Source of the DNA: G965230615 sp965230615
GTDB taxonomy: Bacteria; Pseudomonadota; Gammaproteobacteria; HTCC5015
Length of the DNA: 64,000 nucleotides
Reading direction: 5' to 3'
Assembly: GCA_965230615.1 (NCBI GenBank)
Contig: OZ246012.1
Span: forward strand, 434,001-498,000
This document shows, in pieces, positions 41,147-50,335 of the stretch. The notes under the pieces were generated by a model. That model searched no databases. It saw nothing but the letters and a program-made list of their open reading frames with translations, and was not told where the DNA came from. Every line of letters begins with the position of its first letter. Position 1 is the stretch's first letter. The position numbers and the translations under genes were made by a program.

Positions 41147-42165
41147 TCGGTGATAGTCAACAGCCTTTAGTCATACCTGAAATAGGTATCAATCATGGTG
41201 GTGATTTAGCAGTGGCAATAGCAATGGTTGACGCTGCGATTGCCTGCGGTGCTGAAATTATTAAGCATCAAACGCATATCGTTGATGATGAAATGACGCA
41301 TCATGCCAGACAGGTAATACCGGGTAATGCTGAGCAATCAATCTACGATATTATGCAACAATGTGCTTTAACAGAAGATGAAGAATTCGAGTTAAAGCAC
41401 TATGTTGAAGAAAAGGGGTTGATCTATCTCAGTACGCCTTTTTCCAGGGCAGCTGTTGATCGTTTGCAACGGATGTCAGTTAAAGCATTTAAGGTTGGCT
41501 CTGGAGAATGTAATAACTATCCACTTATCCGTTATATCGCCGCACAAGGAAAACCTGTCATTCTAAGTACAGGTATGAATGATATTGCATCGATAGCTAA
41601 ATCTGTTGCTATTTTAGAACAATATAACGTTGAGTATGCCTTGCTACATTGTACCAATGTATATCCGACGCCTTACGATCAAGTCAGATTAGGCGCTTTG
41701 CAGAAGTTACAAGAGGCTTTTCCAAAAGCTGTTGTTGGGTTATCTGATCATACCGTCAGCAACTACACTTGTTTAGGTGCTATTGCTTTAGGCGCTAGTA
41801 TTGTCGAGCGTCATTTTACTGATCATTATAATCGTAGTGGACCGGATATCCCATGCTCGATGGATGCCTCTGGCTTATTCGACTTGTTACAAGGCAGTGA
41901 AGCCTTATGGCAAGCTCAAGGTGACCGAAAGGGGTCTGTGCAAGCTGAACAGCCTACCATGGAATTTGCCTTTGCTTCTGTTGTAACAACCAAGGCTATT
42001 CAAAAAGGGGACGTGTTCAGTGAAGATAATATCTGGGTAAAACGACCAGGTAATGGAGAGTTATCAGCCGAGTATTATGAAGCCATACTAGGAAAAACGG
42101 CTTGTGAAGATATTCAGGCAGATAGTCAGCTTAAGTTAGGTCATATAAAACATTTTGTTATGTAA
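41116..42165 (+). CDS. neuB: Nonulosonate synthase, NeuB family (349 aa)
   Basis: The enzyme condenses phosphoenolpyruvate with an N-acetylmannosamine-type sugar. The TIM-barrel part includes PEIGINHGGDLAVAIAMVDAA, EIIKHQTH and FKVGSGECNNYPLIRYIA; VGLSDHTVSNYTCLGAIALGASIVERHFT is strongly typical. The C-terminal SAF (antifreeze-like) domain begins around residue 285. Substrate (ManNAc, or the diacetylated legionaminic precursor) is undecided. The next gene starts one base after its stop. Confidence 0.93.
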   Translation: MATISIAGRLVGDSQQPLVIPEIGINHGGDLAVAIAMVDAAIACGAEIIKHQTHIVDDEMTHHARQVIPGNAEQSIYDIMQQCALTEDEEFELKHYVEEKGLIYLSTPFSRAAVDRLQRMSVKAFKVGSGECNNYPLIRYIAAQGKPVILSTGMNDIASIAKSVAILEQYNVEYALLHCTNVYPTPYDQVRLGALQKLQEAFPKAVVGLSDHTVSNYTCLGAIALGASIVERHFTDHYNRSGPDIPCSMDASGLFDLLQGSEALWQAQGDRKGSVQAEQPTMEFAFASVVTTKAIQKGDVFSEDNIWVKRPGNGELSAEYYEAILGKTACEDIQADSQLKLGHIKHFVM

Positions 42166-42166
42166 T

Positions 42167-43369
42167 ATGAAAAAGATAGTTTTTCTTACAGGCACACGTG
42201 CTGATTTTGGCAAGCTTAAGTCTTTGCTACGAAGGCTGCATATCAGCGGGGGATTCCAGGTTTATATATTTGTTACCGGTATGCATATGCTGAGTAAATA
42301 TGGTAGTACCTACTTGGAAGTAGAGAAATTTGGCTGTGGTAAACAGTATCATTATATTAATCAAAATGATAATGATTCAATGGATACTATTCTAGCGAAG
42401 ACGATCAGTGGCTTTTCTGACTATGTCAAAGAGTTGCAGCCCGATATGATTGTCGTCCATGGTGATAGAGTTGAAGCACTTGCTGGTGCCATTGTCGGTA
42501 GCTTAAATAATATTTTATTAGCGCATATTGAGGGTGGTGAGTTATCAGGCGCAATTGATGGTTCTATTCGTCATGCTGTCTCCAAATTGGCGCATTTACA
42601 CTTTGTTGCCAATGCTCGTGCCAAAGCGCGTCTTATTCAGCTCGGTGAAGTTAAAGAGCATATTTATGTTATAGGGTCGCCAGATATCGATATCATGGTG
42701 TCGAACAATCTCCCGTCACTAAAAAAAGCCAAACAGCGCTATGAAATTGACTTTGCCAGTTATGGCATATTGCTATTTCACTCTGTCACTACTGAGTTGG
42801 ATCGCCTGGCAAATGATATAAAAGCACTAGTTGATCAAGTGTTACAGAGTAATAAGTGCTTTATCGTGATTTACCCCAATAATGATTATGGTAAAGATAT
42901 TATTTTGCATGAATACCAACGCTTAGAGAATCATAGTCGCTTTCGTATATTTCCATCGATACGTTTTGAATATTTTTTGACATTAATGAAAAATGCTCAA
43001 TTTGTATTAGGTAACTCCAGCTGTGGTGTAAGAGAAGCGCCATTCTATGGCGTACCTGCAATTAATGTCGGCTCGCGTCAGCAACAACGGGAAAAATTGC
43101 CAAGCATACTCGATGTAGATTGCTCGGCGACAGCAATTAAACGGGCTTTAGCATTAGTTGAAAATATTCCGCAAACGCCTAAAAGCACTTTTGGTGAAGG
43201 CTGCAGTGATGAACTGTTTGTATCTGCACTACAAGTAAATACGCTTTGGCAGACACCCAGACAAAAATATTTTGTTGATATGGAAACAGCTCAGCAGCCT
43301 ATTGTAGGCTCAGCTGATTATTTAAATATTAAGCCGTCTCTGCCTTTAATTAAGTCCGTGTCATCTTAG
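42167..43369 (+). CDS. neuC: Hydrolysing UDP-GlcNAc 2-epimerase, NeuC family (400 aa)
   Basis: The enzyme releases ManNAc (or its derivative) from a UDP-sugar. TGTRADFGKLKSLLRRL, VVHGDRVEALAGAIVG and HIEGGELSGAIDGSIRHAVSKL are signatures; LGNSSCGVREAPFYGVPAINVGSRQ is the UDP-binding end. The ATG at 42167 is chosen because the alignment of the family starts at KKIVFLTGTRAD. With neuB and neuA it completes a UDP-GlcNAc to CMP-sugar route. Confidence 0.92.
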   Translation: MKKIVFLTGTRADFGKLKSLLRRLHISGGFQVYIFVTGMHMLSKYGSTYLEVEKFGCGKQYHYINQNDNDSMDTILAKTISGFSDYVKELQPDMIVVHGDRVEALAGAIVGSLNNILLAHIEGGELSGAIDGSIRHAVSKLAHLHFVANARAKARLIQLGEVKEHIYVIGSPDIDIMVSNNLPSLKKAKQRYEIDFASYGILLFHSVTTELDRLANDIKALVDQVLQSNKCFIVIYPNNDYGKDIILHEYQRLENHSRFRIFPSIRFEYFLTLMKNAQFVLGNSSCGVREAPFYGVPAINVGSRQQQREKLPSILDVDCSATAIKRALALVENIPQTPKSTFGEGCSDELFVSALQVNTLWQTPRQKYFVDMETAQQPIVGSADYLNIKPSLPLIKSVSS

Positions 43370-43400
43370 TACATATCCAGGCTACTCAGGAGAAACAGTC

Positions 43401-44573
43401 ATGCGTAAGCTGCAAGTATTACATTTGGCGAGTTTTGAAGGCAATGTGGGCGATAATGCTAACCATTCAGGTGTGAGAAAGTTATTAGGTCAACACTTAG
43501 ACTTTACCTTAGTGTATACACAACTCGAAATCAGAGAGTTTTATTGGCGGCAGCGGACTTTTGATGAAGACTTTATTCGTTATGCTAATGGCTTTGATTT
43601 GTTGATGATTGGCGGTGGTAATTATTTTGAGTTTTGGGTTGAGCATTCGGCGACCGGTACTTCTATTGATATTGCGCCACATTTATTAAAAAAGCTTAAG
43701 GTACCTGTTTTTTTTAATGCCTTAGGTGCAGACCCGGCACAGGGGTTTAGTGATAATACTGTTACACGCTTTCGTCATTTTCTTGACGAGCTTTTAGCAT
43801 CTGATCAATTCCTGGTGTCAGTGCGTAATGATGGTTCACGTTCAGCATTAGCAGAGTATGTTGGTCATGTTTATGCAAAGCATATCGTTGAGGTTCCCGA
43901 TGGCGGTTTTTTCGCTGAGAGTGGGGCTTATTGGCATCCTGAGTTACCCAATACAGAGAATGATACAGTGATTGCTATTAATCTTGCAGGTGATATGCCG
44001 GATGTGCGCTACGGTGAGCAAGCCCGTGATCGTAAAACATTATCTTATCATGAATTTATTGAGCGCTTTGCAGCACTATTGACAAATATTTTGCAAGCTG
44101 AAAATCATCGACATATTGTTTTTGTACCGCATATATATAAAGATATAGGGAAAATTGCTGATGTGCTAGCGCATATGCCAGATCATTTGCGGCGTAAGCA
44201 TATTACAATAGCACCTTATTTACACGGCCCTGGGGCAGAACTTTATCTACTCAGTCTTTATAAACAATCAGATATAGTATTAGGCAATCGTTTGCATGCC
44301 AATGTCTGTAATATTGGTCAGCATACACCAACCATTGGACTACATAATTATCGGCAAATTGCCTGCTTATATGATAATTTAGACTTGTCAGAGCGGGTTG
44401 TTCGAGTGAATGAACAGGGATTTGAAAGTCTATTGCTTCCTTTGATTGAAAACACGTTAAGTAATACTGGTTTAATAAAGAAAAACTACAGTGATATCAC
44501 CGGGACATTATATGAAAAAATAAGATACTTCCACAAAGATGTTAATCAATGGTTGCTGGCTAACGCAAACTAA
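43401..44573 (+). CDS. Polysaccharide pyruvyl transferase family protein (390 aa)
   Basis: The glycosyltransferase-B-like layout of this family is visible: ASFEGNVGDNANHSGVRKLLG at the start, DLLMIGGGNYFEFW, VPVFFNALGADPAQGF, SVRNDGSRSAL, and the late VLGNRLHANVCNIGQHTPTIGL. Members add ketal-linked pyruvate to cell-surface sugars, or have other transferase roles. AGGAGAAACAGTC precedes the ATG. It lies 31 bases after neuC and is probably in the same transcript, so its substrate may be the nonulosonate-bearing glycan. Confidence 0.83.
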   Translation: MRKLQVLHLASFEGNVGDNANHSGVRKLLGQHLDFTLVYTQLEIREFYWRQRTFDEDFIRYANGFDLLMIGGGNYFEFWVEHSATGTSIDIAPHLLKKLKVPVFFNALGADPAQGFSDNTVTRFRHFLDELLASDQFLVSVRNDGSRSALAEYVGHVYAKHIVEVPDGGFFAESGAYWHPELPNTENDTVIAINLAGDMPDVRYGEQARDRKTLSYHEFIERFAALLTNILQAENHRHIVFVPHIYKDIGKIADVLAHMPDHLRRKHITIAPYLHGPGAELYLLSLYKQSDIVLGNRLHANVCNIGQHTPTIGLHNYRQIACLYDNLDLSERVVRVNEQGFESLLLPLIENTLSNTGLIKKNYSDITGTLYEKIRYFHKDVNQWLLANAN

Positions 44574-44877
44574 TGGTTATTATCGTGTTGTATTATATGG
44601 TTTGTATCTTTACTGACCTATAAAAAATTATGCTTTAGCATTCATTGTATATATTTTTTATATGATCTGCTTTTGAAAGCCTGTCATCAGTTTTAAAGTG
44701 TTCTGCAAGTACATATCAAGCACTATTTCTTGATAAATCCTATACAGTAATAATCAATAATTATTAAATATAATGATCATTTTTTGAAAAATTGTCATTG
44801 CCCTCGTTATGTTATCCGTTTTTTGTTGTAATGACTTGGAGTTCTTGTTGTTTATTATCTATTTAAGGAATATTGTT
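44574..44877. other. AT-rich intergenic region (304 bases)
   Basis: No gene is seen. TTTAAAGTGTTCTG occurs at 44692-44705, 172 bases before the next start, and also lies upstream of the metalloprotease gene at 62394. A 7-bp hairpin (TATCAAG/CTTGATA) lies at 44714-44735 without a T-run. Promoters for the following gene are expected here. Confidence 0.6.
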
Positions 44878-45708
44878 TTGAAAAGCCAACAGTTTTTTAA
44901 AAAATGTCTAATGATAAAGTTTTTGGTAGCGTCGCTATACCTGCCAGCTTATGCCCAACTCAATAACGTCGATTCATGGTCTGTCTTTGGTCAACATATC
45001 TATGGTGCATATTTGCGTAACGAAATGATCTGCTCTGAAGCATGGACAGGTACTGACGTTAATCGCTGGGCTCAACGCCTGCACACAGCACCCAATATTA
45101 TTCAACTGGAGCCTGGCGAAGAATATGTGGCAACATTCGATGTGTTTGGTGACTCGCCAGCTGGCCTCGATAGCTTTCCTGTTGTGTTTAAAGTAAGTGA
45201 TGATAACTGGCAAACACCCTGGGCTCAGTTTAATGTAAGTAATGGTGTGAAAAAGTCATATGAATTCGAGTTTACCGCAGACAGCAGTGCTCATAGTGCT
45301 GGTGTGTATCTTTGGTTTGCCAATAATCATTTAAATCAAAGAAAACCGCATACCTTATGTGTTAGTAATATTTCTATCAAGAAAAAAGAGCCACTTTGCC
45401 CTGATGGTAGTCCTCTACCAAAACCACGTGTGAATTTAAATGGTGAGGCAGGGAATACCTGCATTTGGGGTGTTGGCTACTCTTTAAATAGCGCGCAAGT
45501 GAGCTGTATTGCTGATTTGGAATGGACTTTAGATGGTATTGTGAAAGCTTCTGTACCTACCATTGGTCAAAAGAAGATTCTTTATCACAGTCAAAGCCAA
45601 ATGTATTCTGTAAAATCATGTTTGAAGATTCGCTATAAAAATGGCGAAACTTATGAAGAATGCGGCAGTAATGGTGAAGGGAAGAATGTTTTTATTCCAA
45701 GTTGTTAA
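44878..45708 (+). CDS. Secreted protein with CBM-like domain and Cys-rich tail (276 aa)
   Basis: A TTG start at 44878 is chosen because AAGGA lies 8 bases upstream. A signal peptide follows, with likely cleavage after LPAYA. Residues ~27-175 are beta-rich with MICSEAWTG and VATFDVFGDSPAGLDSFPVVFKV. These resemble jelly-roll carbohydrate-binding modules. The C-terminal ~95 residues contain six cysteines and an Ig-like strand pattern. The N-terminal half is related to the next gene. No enzyme motif is present. Function is unknown; binding to cell surface or substrate sugars is a guess. Confidence 0.55.
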   Translation: MKSQQFFKKCLMIKFLVASLYLPAYAQLNNVDSWSVFGQHIYGAYLRNEMICSEAWTGTDVNRWAQRLHTAPNIIQLEPGEEYVATFDVFGDSPAGLDSFPVVFKVSDDNWQTPWAQFNVSNGVKKSYEFEFTADSSAHSAGVYLWFANNHLNQRKPHTLCVSNISIKKKEPLCPDGSPLPKPRVNLNGEAGNTCIWGVGYSLNSAQVSCIADLEWTLDGIVKASVPTIGQKKILYHSQSQMYSVKSCLKIRYKNGETYEECGSNGEGKNVFIPSC

Positions 45709-45768
45709 ACTGGATTCAAGCGAATCTTATTGTAAGATAAATTTTAATGATATGAATGTGAGTATTTT

Positions 45769-46308
45769 ATGAATAGGTTTCTAAAAAAAAATGTTTTTTT
45801 GATATTTGTAACGTTATTTAATTTTATCTCCATCGCCCACGCCGGCTTAGAGGATCAGATTGAGTGGCAGGCTGACGGACCTAGTAGTAGAGTAGGTGAA
45901 GTATACAAAGAAGAAGGCATGGTTTGCGTAGAGGCATGGACAGGTAAATCAGACTATAATCTTGATATTAATTTAGTCAATAAAGATGTAATAAACCTTT
46001 TTGGCCACCCAAATGTTCCAATAGACGATTGTGATATTAGTTATGATGTCTATGCCGATTCTGCGCCGAACACAGTTGATATGCCTGTTAGGGTTGTTAT
46101 GTTTACACCTTACCAGTCTACTTATATTGTAGACACTTTGACTGTGACTGATGGTAGCAAGCTACATCGGAGTCATTATTTAGAGCGCTTTCGCCTGAAG
46201 CCTTTTTATTTTCGACTGTCATTTGGTCGAAAAAATATTTCTACAAGCGACCTTCCTTATACTGTATGCGTTGATAATATTATAATTGACTGTAGTCCAT
46301 CTTCGTAA
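45769..46308 (+). CDS. Secreted CBM-like paralogue (179 aa)
   Basis: A signal peptide with a long hydrophobic core ends at SIAHA. The mature part repeats the pattern of the preceding gene: MVCVEAWTG for MICSEAWTG, SYDVYADSAPNTVDMPVRVVMF for the DVFGDSP segment, and LPYTVCVDNIIID for the TLCVSNISI segment. It lacks the Cys-rich C-terminal domain. The two genes are 60 bases apart on one strand, which suggests duplication. Function is unknown. Confidence 0.55.
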   Translation: MNRFLKKNVFLIFVTLFNFISIAHAGLEDQIEWQADGPSSRVGEVYKEEGMVCVEAWTGKSDYNLDINLVNKDVINLFGHPNVPIDDCDISYDVYADSAPNTVDMPVRVVMFTPYQSTYIVDTLTVTDGSKLHRSHYLERFRLKPFYFRLSFGRKNISTSDLPYTVCVDNIIIDCSPSS

Positions 46309-46324
46309 GTATTTATTGAATGAA

Positions 46325-46358
46325 GCCCCTGATATTGTTTATCTTTTTTATCAGGGGC
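46325..46358. terminator. Hairpin between convergent genes
   Basis: A perfect 10-bp inverted repeat (GCCCCTGATA/TATCAGGGGC, 14-base loop) lies between the stops of the secreted protein gene and ettA. Neither strand has a clear T-run after the stem, so it may work weakly in both directions. Confidence 0.5.
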
Positions 46359-46372
46359 GCAAGGTTAAGTGT

Positions 46373-48043
46373 TTAAGCTATTTTTTTATATTTAATACGT
46401 TTAGGTTGGTTGGCATCTTCACCATGGCGGCGTTTATAATCTGCTTCATAGTCGGCATAATTGCCTTCAAACCAAACTACTTCGCTATCACCTTCAAACG
46501 CCAGAATATGTGTTGCAATACGATCTAAAAACCAGCGATCATGCGAAGTAACGACGGCACAACCAGGGAAATCTAACAGTGCCTCTTCCAAGGCACGTAA
46601 GGTTTCAACATCCAGATCATTGGTTGGCTCATCGAGTAATAAGACATTACCACCACTGCGTAGCAGTTTTGCCAGATGTACGCGGTTGCGTTCACCGCCT
46701 GAGAGATCACCCACTCGTTTTTGTTGGTCGCCACCTTTAAAATTGAAGCGACCAACATAAGCACGCGACGGAGTTTCATAACGGCCAACCTGGATAATGT
46801 CCTGGCCGTCAGCAATTTCTTCCCAGACAGTCTTACTGCCATCTAATGCATCGCGGCTTTGATCGACATAGGCAATTTCAGCGGTTTCGCCAATGTTGAT
46901 CTCACCACTATCAGCTTGTTCATCACCCACAATTAAGCGAAACAGTGTGGTTTTACCGGCACCATTCGGTCCGATAACGCCGACAATACCGCCCGGTGGC
47001 AGGTTAAATGTTAAATCAGAGTAGAGTAGCTTATCGCCATAAGCTTTTTGTACATTATTAAACTGTATAACCTGATCACCCAAACGTGGGCCTGGCGGGA
47101 TGTATAAGTCTTTGGTTTCACTGCGCTTTTGATAGTCTTGTGAGGATAACTCATCAAAGCGTTTTAAACGTGCTTTGCTTTTAGCATGGCGCCCTTTGGG
47201 ATTGCTGCGCACCCATTCCAATTCGGTTGCCATGGCTTTGCGACGTGCACTTTCTTGTTTTTCTTCCTGTTCAAGACGCTTTTCCTTCTGCTCTAACCAA
47301 GAAGAATAATTGCCTTCCCATGGGATACCATGACCGCGGTCCAATTCCAATATCCAGCCAGCGACATTATCTAAAAAGTAACGATCATGCGTGACGGCAA
47401 TAACAGTACCAGGGAATTCTTGTAAAAAGCGCTCTAACCAGGCGACAGACTCGGCATCGAGATGGTTAGTTGGCTCATCTAATATTAGCATATCGGGTTC
47501 TGACAGCAGTAGTTTACAGAGTGCGACCCGGCGGCGTTCGCCCCCGGAGAGCTTGCTTACATCCGCATCCCAAGCGGGTAAGCGCAGTGCATCGGCGGCA
47601 ATGTCGAGTTTTCTGTCAAGTTCCCAGGCATTTGCACTGTCGATAGCATCTTGTAACTTAGCTTGTTTTTCCAAGAGCGTGTTCATTTCATCGTCACTCA
47701 TGGGCTCGGCAAACTTCATGCTTAGCTCATTAAACTCATCCACTAGCTTTTTGATAGCGGCAATACCTTCCTCTACATTACCACGCACATCTTTGCTTTC
47801 GTCGAGATTGGGCTCCTGAGGCAAATAGCCGATATTAATACCTGCTTGTGGTCTGGCTTCACCAACAATCTCGGTGTCTACGCCAGCCATAATGCGTAAT
47901 AATGTTGACTTCCCGGCACCGTTGTAGCCTAGTACACCGATTTTGGCACCGGGGAAAAAGTTGAGAGAGATATCTCGTAAGATTTCTTTTTTGGGTGGGA
48001 CTATCTTACCAACACCCGACATGGTATACACGTATTGCGCCAT
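46373..48043 (-). CDS. ettA: Energy-dependent translational throttle protein EttA (556 aa)
   Basis: An ABC-F ATPase that sits in the ribosomal E site and gates the first peptide bond when ATP is low. Two ATPase halves are visible: GYNGAGKSTLL with LSGGERRRVALCKLLLSEPDMLILDEPTNHLD, and GPNGAGKTTLF with LSGGERNRVHLAKLL and LLLDEPTNDLD. The linker between them is long and charged. The start at 48043 (MAQYVYTMSGVGKIV) has AGGAG before it, and the 556 residues match the usual length of 555. Confidence 0.96.
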   Translation of the reverse strand: MAQYVYTMSGVGKIVPPKKEILRDISLNFFPGAKIGVLGYNGAGKSTLLRIMAGVDTEIVGEARPQAGINIGYLPQEPNLDESKDVRGNVEEGIAAIKKLVDEFNELSMKFAEPMSDDEMNTLLEKQAKLQDAIDSANAWELDRKLDIAADALRLPAWDADVSKLSGGERRRVALCKLLLSEPDMLILDEPTNHLDAESVAWLERFLQEFPGTVIAVTHDRYFLDNVAGWILELDRGHGIPWEGNYSSWLEQKEKRLEQEEKQESARRKAMATELEWVRSNPKGRHAKSKARLKRFDELSSQDYQKRSETKDLYIPPGPRLGDQVIQFNNVQKAYGDKLLYSDLTFNLPPGGIVGVIGPNGAGKTTLFRLIVGDEQADSGEINIGETAEIAYVDQSRDALDGSKTVWEEIADGQDIIQVGRYETPSRAYVGRFNFKGGDQQKRVGDLSGGERNRVHLAKLLRSGGNVLLLDEPTNDLDVETLRALEEALLDFPGCAVVTSHDRWFLDRIATHILAFEGDSEVVWFEGNYADYEADYKRRHGEDANQPKRIKYKKIA

Positions 48044-48254
48044 TATAACTCCTGATTCAAGGACTGATTGCAATCGCCAGCTGCCAACAGCTGCTTCATC
48101 CCAATAAAATTTATTGAGATAGGTTAAAGGCGCTATTATCAATAAAATAGTGTCGCTTTGCTATATCGATTATCATTAGATCGCCAGATTCATAAGCTAT
48201 CGCAATGATTCAGGGACTAAATACGGCTAATGCACAATAACAGGATGATATTCA

Positions 48255-49640
48255 GTGGATAAAATGCAGTCAATAAAATCACATAGCCTGTATCTAGGGC
48301 CCTTGCTGGCACTGCTGCTTTATGGCGGCTTATTATTAGATGATTGGCCGCAAGCGGCTGCAATTACTGCTGCGGTAACAGCGTTGTGTGCATTATGGTG
48401 GATTCTTGAGCCAATCCCCATACCAGCAACCTCCATTATTCCGCTGGCTCTTTTTCCTTTACTGGGTATCTTGGATAAACATCAGGTTGCCGCATCTTAT
48501 GGAAACTCACTTATTTTGCTATTGCTGGGCGGCTTTATCCTGTCAAGTGCTTTGGAACGTTGTGGGGCCCATCGGCGTATTGCACTGGGGCTGCTGCATC
48601 TTATCGGTGGCAACAGTAGTCGGCGTATTGTGGTAGCGTTTATGTGTACTGCAGCCCTATTGAGCATGTGGGTATCGAACACAGCTACGACCTTAATGCT
48701 ACTGCCTATCGCAATGGCCATTACCCAAAGTGCCGATGATCAGAGCTTAATGATACCGCTATTACTGGGGATTTGTTATGCCGCCAGCCTGGGAGGCATT
48801 GGGACGCCTATAGGCACGCCACCTAATATTATTTTTATGCAGGTTTATCAAGAGTATACCGGCAATGCATTAGGCTTTGTGCAGTGGATGCTCTGGGCCG
48901 TACCCGTTATTATTGTTTTCCTGCCTTTAATGGCCTGGTGGTTGACACGGGGTTTACAAACTCGGCAACAAATTGTATTGCCAGCGGTGGGTGAGTGGTC
49001 TATTGCTGAGCGTCGTGTATTATTGGTATTTGCTGTTACCGCTATTGCATGGGTAACACGGACAGAACCGTTTGGCGGTTGGGCAGGCTTGTTTGATTTG
49101 AAGAAAACCAATGATGCCGCAGTGGCCTTATTAGCTGTGGTTATGATGTTTATTATCCCAGATGGTAAACAAGGGCGTCTACTGGATTGGGAAACAGCCA
49201 ACCGTATTCCCTGGGGGATGTTATTGTTGTTTGCAGGTGGTATTGCGATTGCTAAAGCGTTCAGCGCTTCAGGTTTGGCTACTATGCTAGCCGATCAGCT
49301 TAGTAGCTTGGCAAGCTTTCCGGTTTTTTTAATGATACTTATTATATGTTTGGCTGTAACCTTTATTACAGAGGTAACCAGTAATACGGCAACCACAACA
49401 TTACTAATGCCAATTTTAGCTGTGGCTGCCCTGGCTGCCAATGTGGAGCCAGCACTGATGATGGTGCCTGCAGCAATGAGTGCCAGTTGTGCTTTTATGC
49501 TACCGGTTGCGACAGCACCAAATGCGATAATGTTTTCGACAGGTAAAATACCCATTCAACAGATGGTGAAAACAGGTGTGATGTTAAATCTTATTGGGTC
49601 ATTCGTTATCGCAACGACTGTCTTATTGTTGATAGCTTAA
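48255..49640 (+). CDS. SLC13/DASS-family anion:sodium symporter (461 aa)
   Basis: A membrane protein with about 11-13 hydrophobic segments. Family signatures are WWILEPIPIPATSIIPLALFPLLGI near the N-terminus, ALLSMWVSNTATTLMLLPIAMAI, and the second repeat ITEVTSNTATTTLLMPILAVAAL. The SNT motifs form the substrate and sodium sites. Substrates of the family are dicarboxylates, citrate, sulfate or related anions; which applies is unknown. The GTG start at 48255 has AGGA nine bases upstream; an ATG at 48264 is also possible. Confidence 0.9.
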   Translation: MDKMQSIKSHSLYLGPLLALLLYGGLLLDDWPQAAAITAAVTALCALWWILEPIPIPATSIIPLALFPLLGILDKHQVAASYGNSLILLLLGGFILSSALERCGAHRRIALGLLHLIGGNSSRRIVVAFMCTAALLSMWVSNTATTLMLLPIAMAITQSADDQSLMIPLLLGICYAASLGGIGTPIGTPPNIIFMQVYQEYTGNALGFVQWMLWAVPVIIVFLPLMAWWLTRGLQTRQQIVLPAVGEWSIAERRVLLVFAVTAIAWVTRTEPFGGWAGLFDLKKTNDAAVALLAVVMMFIIPDGKQGRLLDWETANRIPWGMLLLFAGGIAIAKAFSASGLATMLADQLSSLASFPVFLMILIICLAVTFITEVTSNTATTTLLMPILAVAALAANVEPALMMVPAAMSASCAFMLPVATAPNAIMFSTGKIPIQQMVKTGVMLNLIGSFVIATTVLLLIA

Positions 49641-50101
49641 GCATTTCTGCGGATCACTAACCAAAGTGTGAGTAATAATACCAAACTGACGGCGCTGGCT
49701 TTCAGTCGAAGGCGTGATAGCCATGGCTTATTTTTGTCGCTTATAAAAAAATCTTTTAAGCAACTGACTATATAAACAATAAATAAATAGAGATAAGCAA
49801 ATTTTTGTGGTAGGAAAAGAGCATAGCTGACGAGTAAAGTTAATATAGCGGCTGTGCTCAAGCATATCAACTTTGCATATTTTCGGCTATCAATTACACT
49901 ACTATCAGGCCATAAGCACTGAATAAATGTTGGTAGATGTAATAAGGTAAGCAGTAAAGCAGCATAGTATAAAATTAACGTTTGCCATATAGTATTTAGC
50001 ATAGCAACGCCACTCAACGCCATTATCAGCACTATGAACAACGGCAATAGAATAATATTGAAAATGCTTTGTGTTTTCTCTTCAGTGAGTCTGCTTAACA
50101 T
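49637..50101 (-). CDS. Small membrane protein (154 aa)
   Basis: A protein with about five hydrophobic helices and little else, including IILLPLFIVLIMALSGVAML and SAVSLVLLLTLWLVI at the end. No conserved family is recognised with confidence; a DUF3429-like protein is one possibility. Its stop overlaps the symporter stop by 4 bases. Confidence 0.55.
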   Translation of the reverse strand: MLSRLTEEKTQSIFNIILLPLFIVLIMALSGVAMLNTIWQTLILYYAALLLTLLHLPTFIQCLWPDSSVIDSRKYAKLICLSTAAILTLLVSYALFLPQKFAYLYLFIVYIVSCLKDFFISDKNKPWLSRLRLKASAVSLVLLLTLWLVIRRNA

Positions 50102-50335
50102 ATATAAACGTTTTGAAAGTTTTTTGTACGAACAGTACAGTGTTTTGTAATTTAATTACATTTTGATGATACAAAGTATACGAAATTTCATAAGCTGCAG
50201 TAAATCTCATTTTTGATATATGCTGAAAACGCTTGCGGAAAAAAATCTATAAATTATTTAGCAAGAGTACTTGTGAAAAGGAATTTCCCGATTACACTCA
50301 ATGTAATACTATTATAATCGCAAGGAAGGTGGAAA

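Noticed and set aside
44809..44877. Longer start for the secreted protein at 44809
   Set aside because: The added residues (MLSVFCCND and so on) spoil the signal peptide layout, and AAGGA lies at the right distance from the TTG at 44878.
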